Source: Chlorobiales bacterium (GTDB taxonomy: Bacteria > Bacteroidota > Chlorobiia > Chlorobiales > Chlorobiaceae). From it: a stretch of 5,417 bases of DNA. This document shows positions 1 through 4,433 of the stretch, one piece after another; the first letter of the stretch is position 1, and each line of letters begins with the position of its first letter. Under the pieces are notes generated by a model. That model made no database searches, was not told where the DNA came from, and saw only the letters and a list, made by a program, of their open reading frames with translations. The stretch lies in NCBI GenBank assembly GCA_022360415.1, contig JAKSDB010000306.1, forward strand, positions 1 through 5,417, read 5' to 3'. Made by a program: the position numbers and the translations under genes.

Positions 1-287
1 AGATGGTGTCCGGCGTAGAGATGGCGTGATCCTGGTTCAGGCTCTTGCGTTGAACTGCGGGAACCTTCGATGGCGATGGCAAGGGAAAGGCACAAGTGTA
101 AAAAGCGAAGCTGAAAGTACCGAATCGCCATCAAGGGGCGGAACAATCCGTAGTAGTGAAGAAGCCCTTGTAATGAGGGTGGAGCGAAGGGATTGCGTTA
201 TCGGGTCAAACAGGAGGGTCAACTGCGCAAGCAGGAGGAGCTTTCCCGAACGACAAAGCCATTATATCCCGAAAGGCTGGATAATGG

Positions 288-321
288 GAGCCGGATGAGC
301 TGAGAGATTCACGTCCGGTTC
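288..321 (+). ncRNA. Group II intron domain V (catalytic hairpin)
   Basis: This is a 34-base hairpin of the standard domain V length. The lower stem pairs GAGCCGG (288-294) with CCGGTTC (315-321) and includes the AGC catalytic triad at 289-291. The terminal loop GAGA (302-305) is a GNRA tetraloop, and a two-base bulge falls near 311-312. In the distal stem C300 faces A307, a mismatch where family members usually have a pair, and 301/306 is a U-G wobble. That may mark early decay or only reduced stability. The fold was drawn by eye. Confidence 0.9.
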
Positions 322-324
322 TGC

Positions 325-361
325 GAGGGGCTGGGGGTGCAATTCCCCCGGTCTACTCAAC
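325..361 (+). ncRNA. Group II intron domain VI with bulged branch-point A and 3' splice site
   Basis: GGGGG (333-337) pairs with CCCCC (345-349) around a TGCAATT loop. The helix continues down through C331-G351 and G329-C353, with wobbles, to GAG (325-327) with CTC (356-358). A355 is left unpaired on the 3' side, which is the expected branch-point adenosine. The following AAC (359-361) fits the AY intron end, so the 3' exon should begin at about 362. The intact helix suggests this part of the intron is not badly degraded. Confidence 0.82.
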
Positions 362-504
362 CCTCTCCGGTTTATCGCTAGACTCCTATTCGATGCAGAT
401 GAAAATATTTTGAAAAAAAATCAAAATTCATAATATTTTAATCAAGTGTATTTATGCAGCATATATTCTATATTAATTGGTAGTGTAAGATACAGGGACG
501 TATT
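362..504. other. AT-rich leader between the intron and the PLD-like gene
   Basis: No gene is seen. It starts with CCGGTTTATCGC (367-378), which recurs inside the hairpin at 1529-1547. From about 395 it is almost pure A/T, with several loose promoter-like words such as TTGAAA at 410-415 and TAATAT at 431-436. Their spacing is not close to 17 bases, so no promoter is called. The transcription start of the downstream pair should lie here. Confidence 0.4.
494..498 (+). promoter_or_regulatory. Ribosome binding site supporting a TTG start
   Basis: AGGGA lies six bases before TTG at 505. The next in-frame ATG, at 568, has no purine-rich site at a comparable distance, so the TTG is preferred. Confidence 0.5.
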
Positions 505-1116
505 TTGAGTGTACCATCAACACATTTATCCCAAAAATCTTTACAGGAACCCAAAAGCCATTTCCATATGGGATTAATTCATAAGCTTGAGGCGGCAATA
601 GTTGATGCTTTAGGAGAGAACATCCCTGCTAATACAGATTCAAAGGACATTTTCATGCTAATGATAGAGGGAGCACGAAAAGAAATTTGGATTGTTGCTG
701 GTGAGCTTGATCCAACCTTTTATTGTGGTAAATTTATTTCGGCAATAAAACAAAAAATGGACGATATCCCTGTCTTCAAAGTGAATATTATTTTTCATAA
801 AGATGAAGACCGTGTAAATGTGATTCAAAAACTAAAAGAAGAAAATAAATCATTGATAGATTTATTTCTTAATGAAAAATACAATAAAAACATTGCACTA
901 TATTGGGCAAATAAAAGACCAAGATATCACTTTGTTGTGGTAAATAACAGTGTTTTATTAGAGCAAAAAGATCATCCTCCAAATGAATACAGAGATGTTT
1001 ATATAAATAAAAACAACCCTACGCTTGCTCAAAAATATAAAGAATATTTTTACTCGATGACAAGAAAAACAGAAATAGTGAAAAAATTAAAAAAAAGTGA
1101 ATTTACAAATGCCTGA
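505..1116 (+). CDS. Degenerate phospholipase-D-like domain protein, function unknown
   Basis: A 203-residue soluble protein with no signal peptide or membrane segment. After a variable N-terminus, residues about 48-98 (GARKEIWIVAGELDPTFY, then VNIIFHK) look like the first beta-alpha-beta unit of a PLD-superfamily fold. Residues about 138-185 (RPRYHFVVVNNSVLLEQ, followed by DHPP and a helical end) look like the strand that carries the HKD motif. The motif HxKxxxxD is not intact: H142 is present, but the lysine position is V144 and the aspartate position is S149. Phosphodiesterase activity is therefore doubtful, and a binding or sensing role is at least as likely. Start is TTG with AGGGA upstream; ATG 568 is the alternative. 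Its end overlaps the next gene by eight bases, which points to coupled translation. It is much more AT-rich than cfa at the right end, which suggests acquisition by transfer. The fold assignment is by pattern memory, not by a search. Confidence 0.72.
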   Translation: MSVPSTHLSQKSLQEPKSHFHMGLIHKLEAAIVDALGENIPANTDSKDIFMLMIEGARKEIWIVAGELDPTFYCGKFISAIKQKMDDIPVFKVNIIFHKDEDRVNVIQKLKEENKSLIDLFLNEKYNKNIALYWANKRPRYHFVVVNNSVLLEQKDHPPNEYRDVYINKNNPTLAQKYKEYFYSMTRKTEIVKKLKKSEFTNA

Positions 1117-1483
1117 GTTCGAAAAGTCTATAAGTATAGACGCTTGGGTCACCGTATCCAGTGTTTTTCTTGCATTTACCTCGCTACTATATGACAAACC
1201 AACAAAAAATGTTGGTCACCGTGTGTTGCATGTATTTATGGGTTTTATTTTTTTTACTGCGATTTCAATTTTGTTGTTTATTATGCATGGTAACGACTAT
1301 CCTTTTGATAATGGCTATTATATTGATTCTTTTTTGTTGGGAAAAACCATCATTGTGACGGAGTTAATTTTATTTATCATTTTTTTAGTATATCTCTTTA
1401 TAAAATTTAAAAAGCGCAATTATTTTGTGGACAGGTATGTCAATAGAATCCATCCCGGAATTGAGAGTCAAGACTTTTTCTGA
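1109..1483 (+). CDS. Small three-helix membrane protein, partner of the PLD-like gene
   Basis: A 124-residue protein that I do not recognise. Three hydrophobic segments are visible: about 12-27 (DAWVTVSSVFLAFTSLLY), 39-59 and 79-99. The second and third are rich in F, I and L. A basic stretch KFKKR (99-103) follows the last helix, then a short polar tail. By the positive-inside rule that tail would face the cytoplasm. ATG 1109 is chosen because it gives an eight-base overlap (1109-1116) with the upstream stop, typical of translational coupling. GTG 1097 would add four residues and is possible. Neither start has a strong ribosome site. The overlap and shared AT-rich composition suggest the two proteins act together, perhaps as a soluble sensor and a membrane effector. 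That role is inference only. A hairpin at 1521-1553 probably ends the transcript. Confidence 0.72.
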   Translation: MPEFEKSISIDAWVTVSSVFLAFTSLLYDKPTKNVGHRVLHVFMGFIFFTAISILLFIMHGNDYPFDNGYYIDSFLLGKTIIVTELILFIIFLVYLFIKFKKRNYFVDRYVNRIHPGIESQDFF

Positions 1484-1520
1484 TATTGATAATAGTTAAT
1501 GAGAATTTTTCAGCTGCTCA

Positions 1521-1553
1521 ACAGTTTTGCCCGGTTTATCGCCGGGCTTCTGT
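1521..1553 (+). terminator. Probable terminator after the PLD-like/membrane pair
   Basis: GCCCGG (1529-1534) pairs perfectly with CCGGGC (1542-1547) across TTTATCG. Outside an internal loop (TTTT against TT), ACAG (1521-1524) pairs with CTGT (1550-1553). The downstream sequence (TATTT) is only moderately T-rich, so termination strength is uncertain. It lies 37 bases past the stop at 1483. Confidence 0.5.
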
Positions 1554-1559
1554 ATTTGC

Positions 1560-1577
1560 GGGAGGTTGGGAGGGGGG
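1560..1577 (+). other. G-rich tract between transcription units
   Basis: G runs at 1560-1562, 1564-1565, 1568-1570 and 1572-1577 are followed by a pyrimidine-rich run (about 1582-1607). It could form a two-tier G-quadruplex or a weak wobble hairpin with that run. No gene is seen between 1484 and 1701; the rest is unremarkable and must contain the promoter of the gene at 1702. Confidence 0.3.
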
Positions 1578-1688
1578 CACGTCCTTTCCTGCCTTTTCCG
1601 TTTTTATTTGTATGCTTGATGTATTATTACTGTGCTAATAGCGTTGTAAGCGAGTGATCGCTGTGAAGCGCAATGGTCAACCACCAGT

Positions 1689-1694
1689 AAGGAG
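1689..1694 (+). promoter_or_regulatory. Strong ribosome binding site fixing the start at 1702
   Basis: AAGGAG lies seven bases before ATG 1702. It rules in that ATG over the upstream in-frame GTG at 1654, which would also put 16 polar residues ahead of the signal peptide. Confidence 0.8.
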
Positions 1695-1701
1695 AGTGAT
1701 T

Positions 1702-2193
1702 ATGAAAAACCGTACGATCATAATGGTGTTTTTGATGTCCGTAATGTTGTTCGGGCTAAGTGATAAGCTTTTTGCGCAAGGCAATGCATCTGATGCAGCT
1801 GTAGGGCCTGTAGCTACTGGCATTGCAGGAACAGCCGGTAGTGCCGCTGGCGGTGCATCTGGTCCACCGGATGACGAAATAGTAGACGTAAAAGAAGTAA
1901 AAAAGCCTGAACAAAAAGCAGAAAGGGCGGCAGAGCGAGCAAAAGAAGCAAAAAAAGCTGGAGAGCGTAAAAAGCTTGAGAAGGCTATTAATGATATCCG
2001 AGATGTCATCGATGAAACAAATAAAGCTATTGATTCAGCAAAACAGGACGTGAAAAAATCTAAAACAAAAGAAGAGAAAAAGGTGGCTCGAAAAAAACTG
2101 AAGGAAGCCAGAGCTGCTAATCGAGAGGCGAGAAAGTTTTTAAGACAAGCAAGAAAAAACACAAGATATAAGACTCAATTGCCTAAGCGCTAA
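1702..2193 (+). CDS. Exported lysine-rich, probably coiled-coil protein
   Basis: A 163-residue protein with no family that I recognise. Residues 1-25 form a classical Sec signal peptide: KNR at the N-terminus, a hydrophobic core (IIMVFLMSVMLFGL), and a likely signal peptidase I cut after LFA, before Q26. No lipobox cysteine is present. Residues about 26-54 are a low-complexity Gly/Ala/Ser linker, followed by an acidic patch PPDDEIVD. From about 67 to the end the chain is highly charged and Lys/Arg/Ala/Glu-rich (for example KAERAAERAKEAKKAGERKK), which predicts one or two long helices or a coiled coil, strongly basic overall. Such a protein would sit in the periplasm or outside the cell and could bind nucleic acid, anionic polymer or the cell wall. 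That is inference from charge only. It stands alone, with intergenic gaps of over 200 bases on both sides, so it is probably transcribed separately. Confidence 0.8.
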   Translation: MKNRTIIMVFLMSVMLFGLSDKLFAQGNASDAAVGPVATGIAGTAGSAAGGASGPPDDEIVDVKEVKKPEQKAERAAERAKEAKKAGERKKLEKAINDIRDVIDETNKAIDSAKQDVKKSKTKEEKKVARKKLKEARAANREARKFLRQARKNTRYKTQLPKR

Positions 2194-2282
2194 CAAATGT
2201 GGTTTAGATGATCGGCAAGGTGTTATTTCCTTCATCAATGCATATAATCAATTTTGGTTAAGGCAAAGGTCGAAGGCTATAA

Positions 2283-2306
2283 GGGGTGATGCTTTATGAT
2301 CACCCC
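2283..2306. terminator. Strong hairpin after the exported protein gene
   Basis: A perfect eight-base stem, GGGGTGAT (2283-2290) with ATCACCCC (2299-2306), closes an eight-base loop. It lies about 90 bases past the stop at 2193. No T-run follows on the + strand, so it may be an attenuator, processing site or non-canonical terminator rather than a textbook intrinsic one. Confidence 0.5.
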
Positions 2307-2319
2307 GTCCTCCTAATCG

Positions 2320-2349
2320 CCCACCCCCAACGCCCGAAAATCCACCCCC
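2320..2349 (-). other. C-rich tract (G-quadruplex-capable on the - strand)
   Basis: Four C runs (2320-2322, 2324-2328, 2333-2335, 2345-2349) are separated by 1, 4 and 9 bases. The complementary strand could form a three-tier G-quadruplex with one long loop. The tract directly follows the 2283-2306 hairpin and lies in the 278-base gap before the membrane cluster. The rest of that gap holds only short inverted repeats (ATAG..CTAT with CCTG..CAGG at 2370-2392, and CGCAT-TAAT-ATGCG at 2407-2420). Confidence 0.35.
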
Positions 2350-2406
2350 TTTGTTACATCGAGAGGCTCATAGTGCCTGGATAACAGGCTATCTGCGAAG
2401 CCGTTA

Positions 2407-2420
2407 CGCATTAATATGCG
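2407..2420. promoter_or_regulatory. Short inverted repeat upstream of the membrane cluster, possible operator
   Basis: CGCAT (2407-2411) and ATGCG (2416-2420) flank TAAT, 52 bases before ATG 2472. Position and symmetry would suit a regulator site, but a five-base arm is short enough to be chance. Confidence 0.2.
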
Positions 2421-2471
2421 GAAAATTTACGTATATTTTGAGGTGTTTCGTCAACTTAAAGCGAAAAGACT

Positions 2472-3011
2472 ATGAATCAACCGAAGGCCGAGAACTTTGA
2501 TTCTTTGGATGGGTATCAGGAAGCAATGGAAAAATATGCTCCAGGATTATCGCCAGATCAAGAGGTTGAGAGTTATTCTTTTTGGGATAAACAAATCGGA
2601 AGGGTTATTCGTTGGATTGCTTTTTTGCCTACTGGTTTTGCGCTGGCCTTTTTGTTGTATTACATCCCGATCTTTGCTGTAGCATATGCAATGTCGTACA
2701 ACATTGAGATGACTCTGTTTTCTATCATGTTGGCGATATTTTTGGTTTCCGTTGCTCTTGGCTTTATGAGCTTCTGGTTCATGGGCGTATACTCTGTACC
2801 TATGTTGTGTTGTGGATTTATAGCCCCTAACGCTAAAGTGGCGTCGATTATTTACGGGACTTTTTATGTTTTCAATACTATAATTGGTGGACAGCTTCCA
2901 ATGCTTTTTTCGTATGAGAAAAACTGGTGGCTAATCATTTACAGTGTTGTGTTTTCCATAATACATTTCGTTGGTATTGTGTTTGCTTACAAAAGTGATG
3001 AATATTCTTAG
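2472..3011 (+). CDS. Polytopic membrane protein, unknown; first gene of a four-gene cluster
   Basis: A 179-residue protein not recognised as any family. Residues 1-45 are polar and acidic and probably cytoplasmic. Hydrophobic segments follow at about 46-74, 80-104, 106-120 (weaker, with the CC pair at 113-114), 122-139 and 152-172, giving four or five membrane passes. The end, KSDEYS, is short and polar. No catalytic motif is visible. ATG 2472 has no good ribosome site. ATG 2526 (residue 19) has AGGA four bases ahead and would remove the first 18 residues, so the start is uncertain. The next gene begins two bases after this stop, which makes an operon nearly certain. All downstream members are also small membrane proteins, so a membrane complex or a mobile-DNA-borne membrane-stress module is conceivable. 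Confidence 0.7.
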   Translation: MNQPKAENFDSLDGYQEAMEKYAPGLSPDQEVESYSFWDKQIGRVIRWIAFLPTGFALAFLLYYIPIFAVAYAMSYNIEMTLFSIMLAIFLVSVALGFMSFWFMGVYSVPMLCCGFIAPNAKVASIIYGTFYVFNTIIGGQLPMLFSYEKNWWLIIYSVVFSIIHFVGIVFAYKSDEYS

Positions 3012-3013
3012 CC

Positions 3014-3220
3014 ATGCCGAAACCTGTCATTTACATCTGCACGGCAATGCTTTTTATTGCGGCTTTGGCCGTGGCTGTACGGCCTCGTTGCGGTGGTGTT
3101 CAACCCCATTTTATCAAAATTCACTTGCCGAAGGAGGTGTGGGTGCTAATCGACATTGCGGCGGGGGTTTTCTTGCTGGTGAGTTCGAAGAGAATTTCTG
3201 GAATCAAGGAAGTAAGCTAA
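3014..3220 (+). CDS. Small two-helix membrane protein, second gene of the cluster
   Basis: A 68-residue protein, unrecognised. Hydrophobic segments lie at about 5-22 (VIYICTAMLFIAALAVAV) and 41-57 (EVWVLIDIAAGVFLLVS), joined by a short basic loop containing RPRCGG and HFIKIHLPK. It would form a helical hairpin in the membrane. ATG 3014 follows the previous stop by two bases and has no clear ribosome site, so it is probably translated by ribosomes finishing the upstream gene. A longer reading in another frame (2971-3228) overlaps it but gives a Cys/His/Gly-rich chain without sensible structure. This frame is preferred for its two clean membrane segments. Confidence 0.6.
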   Translation: MPKPVIYICTAMLFIAALAVAVRPRCGGVQPHFIKIHLPKEVWVLIDIAAGVFLLVSSKRISGIKEVS

Positions 3221-3234
3221 AACTGTGAAATGGT

Positions 3235-3239
3235 AGGAG
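3235..3239 (+). promoter_or_regulatory. Ribosome binding site selecting ATG 3245
   Basis: AGGAG lies five bases before ATG 3245. The earlier in-frame ATG at 3230 overlaps this motif and has no site of its own, so 3245 is the likely start. Confidence 0.7.
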
Positions 3240-3244
3240 TGTAT

Positions 3245-3469
3245 ATGGTTGAGGTAATTGTCGGTTTTATAATAGAAACACTGATATCAAACGGCATAGC
3301 TGTTTTATTTTTTGTTGGATTAATTGCTGTGTTTGTCGAGCCACTGACAAAGAGTTGGAACCCAAAGATTAAGATTTTATCATATGGCATAATCGGTTCT
3401 GCAATAGGGCTTTACTCTTATAGCTCCTATGATATGCCGGATGAATCATTAACGGTGTTGGAGGTTTAA
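3245..3469 (+). CDS. Small two-helix membrane protein, third gene of the cluster
   Basis: A 74-residue protein, unrecognised. The N-terminus is hydrophobic nearly from the first residue. One long or two short segments span about 4-31 (including SNGIAVLFFVGLIAVFVEP), then a polar, basic turn SWNPKIK, then a second segment at about 44-59 rich in Gly, Ile and Tyr. The end is acidic (DMPDESLTVLEV). The start is fixed by AGGAG at 3235-3239; ATG 3230 would add five residues. It begins 24 bases after the preceding stop, within one likely transcript. Its own end contains the GGAGG that serves the next, tiny gene, and its TAA shares a base with that gene's ATG. Confidence 0.68.
   Translation: MVEVIVGFIIETLISNGIAVLFFVGLIAVFVEPLTKSWNPKIKILSYGIIGSAIGLYSYSSYDMPDESLTVLEV
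3460..3464 (+). promoter_or_regulatory. Ribosome binding site for the 31-residue ORF
   Basis: GGAGG lies four bases before ATG 3469, inside the last codons of the upstream gene. It is among the best Shine-Dalgarno matches in the window, which is the main reason to believe the very short frame after it. Confidence 0.65.
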
Positions 3470-3564
3470 TGTTAATTTTCTCCTTAATATTTGGTGCTTT
3501 AATTGTGAGATTATCTGGTAAGAAGGCTTTATTTAATAGACATAAACAAACAAAAAGCGGTTGA
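3469..3564 (+). CDS. 31-residue membrane-anchored peptide, fourth gene of the cluster
   Basis: ATG 3469 overlaps the preceding TAA by one base (TAATG), with GGAGG four bases ahead. The peptide runs to TGA at 3562-3564. Residues 1-13 (MLIFSLIFGALIV) are hydrophobic, followed by RLSGKKALFNRHKQTKSG, a basic tail of 18 residues. This hydrophobic-then-basic layout is common to small membrane peptides, including some type I toxins and accessory subunits of membrane complexes. No family is recognised. Its hydrophobic part is short for a full membrane crossing, so it may lie at the surface. The overlap arrangement argues that it is translated and made in step with the gene before it. It could also be the remnant of a longer gene cut short after 3564. 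Confidence 0.55.
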   Translation: MLIFSLIFGALIVRLSGKKALFNRHKQTKSG

Positions 3565-3868
3565 AAATGCCCGGCTCACTACACCGGATTCCCCCGTTTA
3601 ATCAAGCGTCTGTAGCAGCCTGAACAATTTATAACGAAAAAATTACAGCTATGAGAATAGGTCTCAAAGGATAGTTCTTTTCGTGTACGTCGGCCTGATC
3701 GCGGTGATGTGCCTTTGTCCTGTAACCCGTCTTTTTCAAAGGTTGTAAAAAGCATAGATTATAGATTATTCTGGCTACCTGAATTTTTTCACTGTTTGAT
3801 AATTGTCCCCCGTTATCTGGTTTCTTTTCCAGAAATACGGGATATGCCTGTAACCGAAAAAGGATGTG
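3565..3868. other. Gap without a convincing gene
   Basis: Frames on both strands give only unstructured shadows. Visible elements are a weak hairpin CCGG-N9-CCGG near 3570-3586 that may end the cluster transcript, TGAGA-ATAGG-TCTCA at 3652-3666, a tandem pair of ATAGATT (3754-3767), and the hairpin at 3809-3841. The promoter of the gene at 3869 should be here, but I see no clear -35/-10 pair. Confidence 0.4.
3809..3841 (+). promoter_or_regulatory. Hairpin in the probable leader of the gene at 3869
   Basis: CCCGT (3809-3813) pairs with ACGGG (3837-3841), and TCTGG (3816-3820) with CCAGA (3829-3833). A small internal loop separates the two stems and TTTCTTTT forms the loop. It ends 18 bases before the AAGGA ribosome site (3860-3864). 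It could be an operator, a leader structure or a leftover terminator; no T-run follows. Confidence 0.35.
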
Positions 3869-4402
3869 ATGCCGGTTTCGACAATCCTGCTTATTATCAT
3901 TCTTGTTCTGCTTGTTGCTATTCTCGTCATGATGTTTGCAGTTATCCCAGCCCGCCAGCGTGCCGAGATAGAAAAAGCGGTCAGCGCACTTCGCCGTGAA
4001 ATGGCCGAGCACCGGGGCGATTCCATCCGCCTGATACAAACTGTCCGTAACGAAGTTGAAGACGCTGTTCAGGAGTCGCTGGAACGCGAGATGACATCTT
4101 TTCAACGCTTCATCATTGCGTCTGCTGAAGCTGCTCCAAAGGAAGGCGCAGCCGGAAATTCAGAAGAAAACATCGCAGCTGTTACAGAAACAGAGAATCA
4201 GGCGCAACAGATGTCTCTCTTTCAGCAAAAGGCCGGATCCGGGCAGCAGGTGCCTTCTGAAGCTCCAGAGGAGCCTGAGCCGGATGAGCCGGAAGATGAT
4301 GCCGAGGAGTCCGAAGCGGAACCCATGGAAAGAGTTCAGGCAGATATGCATGACGATATTCCGGATATCGATGACCTGCCGGATATAGAGGATGTCAAGT
4401 AA
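3869..4402 (+). CDS. Membrane-anchored coiled-coil protein with acidic C-terminal tail
   Basis: A 177-residue protein of unknown function. Residues about 6-27 form one very hydrophobic anchor (ILLIIILVLLVAILVMMFAV). PARQR after it places the rest in the cytoplasm by the positive-inside rule. Residues about 29-85 are charged with helical spacing (EIEKAVSALRREMAEHRG and onward) and probably form a coiled coil. From about 90 the chain is low-complexity: first Ala/Gln-rich, then strongly acidic (EEPEPDEPEDDAEESEAEP), ending in DI/DLPDIE repeats. The anchor-plus-coil layout resembles the start of RmuC-type proteins, but no nuclease domain follows, so that name is not given. ATG 3869 is preferred, with AAGGA at 3860-3864 four bases ahead; the adjoining GTG 3866 is too close to it. 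It converges on cfa with 31 bases between the stops. Base composition is nearer to cfa than to the AT-rich genes upstream. Confidence 0.75.
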   Translation: MPVSTILLIIILVLLVAILVMMFAVIPARQRAEIEKAVSALRREMAEHRGDSIRLIQTVRNEVEDAVQESLEREMTSFQRFIIASAEAAPKEGAAGNSEENIAAVTETENQAQQMSLFQQKAGSGQQVPSEAPEEPEPDEPEDDAEESEAEPMERVQADMHDDIPDIDDLPDIEDVK

Positions 4403-4423
4403 ACTACCAACGTATTTTACTTG
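4396..4423. terminator. Hairpin between convergent genes, possible two-way terminator
   Basis: CAAGTAAA (4396-4403), which includes the stop codon of the + strand gene, pairs perfectly with TTTACTTG (4416-4423) across a 12-base loop. It sits just before the - strand stop at 4434. The stem is AT-rich and no long T-run follows, so it is weak. Position is the main argument. Confidence 0.4.
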
Positions 4424-4433
4424 CACTCCTCAT

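Larger units (their letters stand above)
1..361 (+). mobile_element. Group II intron, 3' portion, lacking its reverse transcriptase ORF
   Basis: The stretch reads as the end of domain I through domain VI of a bacterial group II self-splicing intron. Domain III is seen at about 144-195, closed by CAATCC (144-149) with GGATTG (190-195), and contains the familiar CCGTAGTAGTGAAGAAG block. Domain V is at 288-321 and domain VI at 325-358. The 3' end is placed at about 361 because introns of this kind end in AY just past the domain VI helix. Domain IV, which normally carries a reverse transcriptase/maturase gene well over 1 kb long, is only about 90 bases (196-287). It keeps two AGGAGG motifs (212-217, 233-238) like the ribosome site that usually precedes that gene. 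The intron is therefore ORF-less or internally deleted. Its 5' end lies outside the window, since domain I is far too short here. Any splicing or mobility would need a maturase supplied in trans. Confidence 0.88.

Noticed and set aside
26..298. Open frame of 90 residues over the intron
   Set aside because: It lies across intron RNA structure (domain III, domain IV and part of domain V) and gives an Arg/Ser-rich chain without protein features. The RNA reading explains the sequence.
395..504. Promoter words TTGAAA (410-415) and TAATAT (431-436)
   Set aside because: The spacing is 15 bases and such words are expected in nearly pure A/T sequence, so no promoter was called.
1654..1701. Upstream GTG start extending the exported protein by 16 residues
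   Set aside because: It has no ribosome site and would bury the signal peptide, whereas ATG 1702 has AAGGAG at seven bases.
1677..2162. 161-residue frame on the - strand opposite the exported protein
   Set aside because: It is a Ser/Phe/Ala-rich mirror of a Lys/Glu/Ala-rich gene. The + strand frame has a signal peptide and a strong ribosome site.
2188..2264. Integron attC-like arrangement: TAACAAA at the stop codon, inner AAGG/CCTT and GATG/CATC arms, and GTTAAGGC about 65 bases later
   Set aside because: The ends do not match RYYYAAC and GTTRRRY, the pairing is broken by large bulges, and no similar site follows the other genes, so a cassette array is not supported.
2971..3228. 85-residue frame overlapping the gene at 3014
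   Set aside because: It begins inside the previous gene and yields a Cys/His/Gly-rich chain. The alternative frame gives two clean membrane segments and follows the upstream stop by two bases.
3754..3767. Tandem ATAGATT pair as a possible iteron or CRISPR-like repeat
   Set aside because: There are only two copies of a 7-mer with no spacing or further units. Chance is enough in AT-rich DNA.
3629..4105. 158-residue frame on the - strand
   Set aside because: It overlaps the start and coiled coil of the + strand gene at 3869, has no coherent domain and no good ribosome site.
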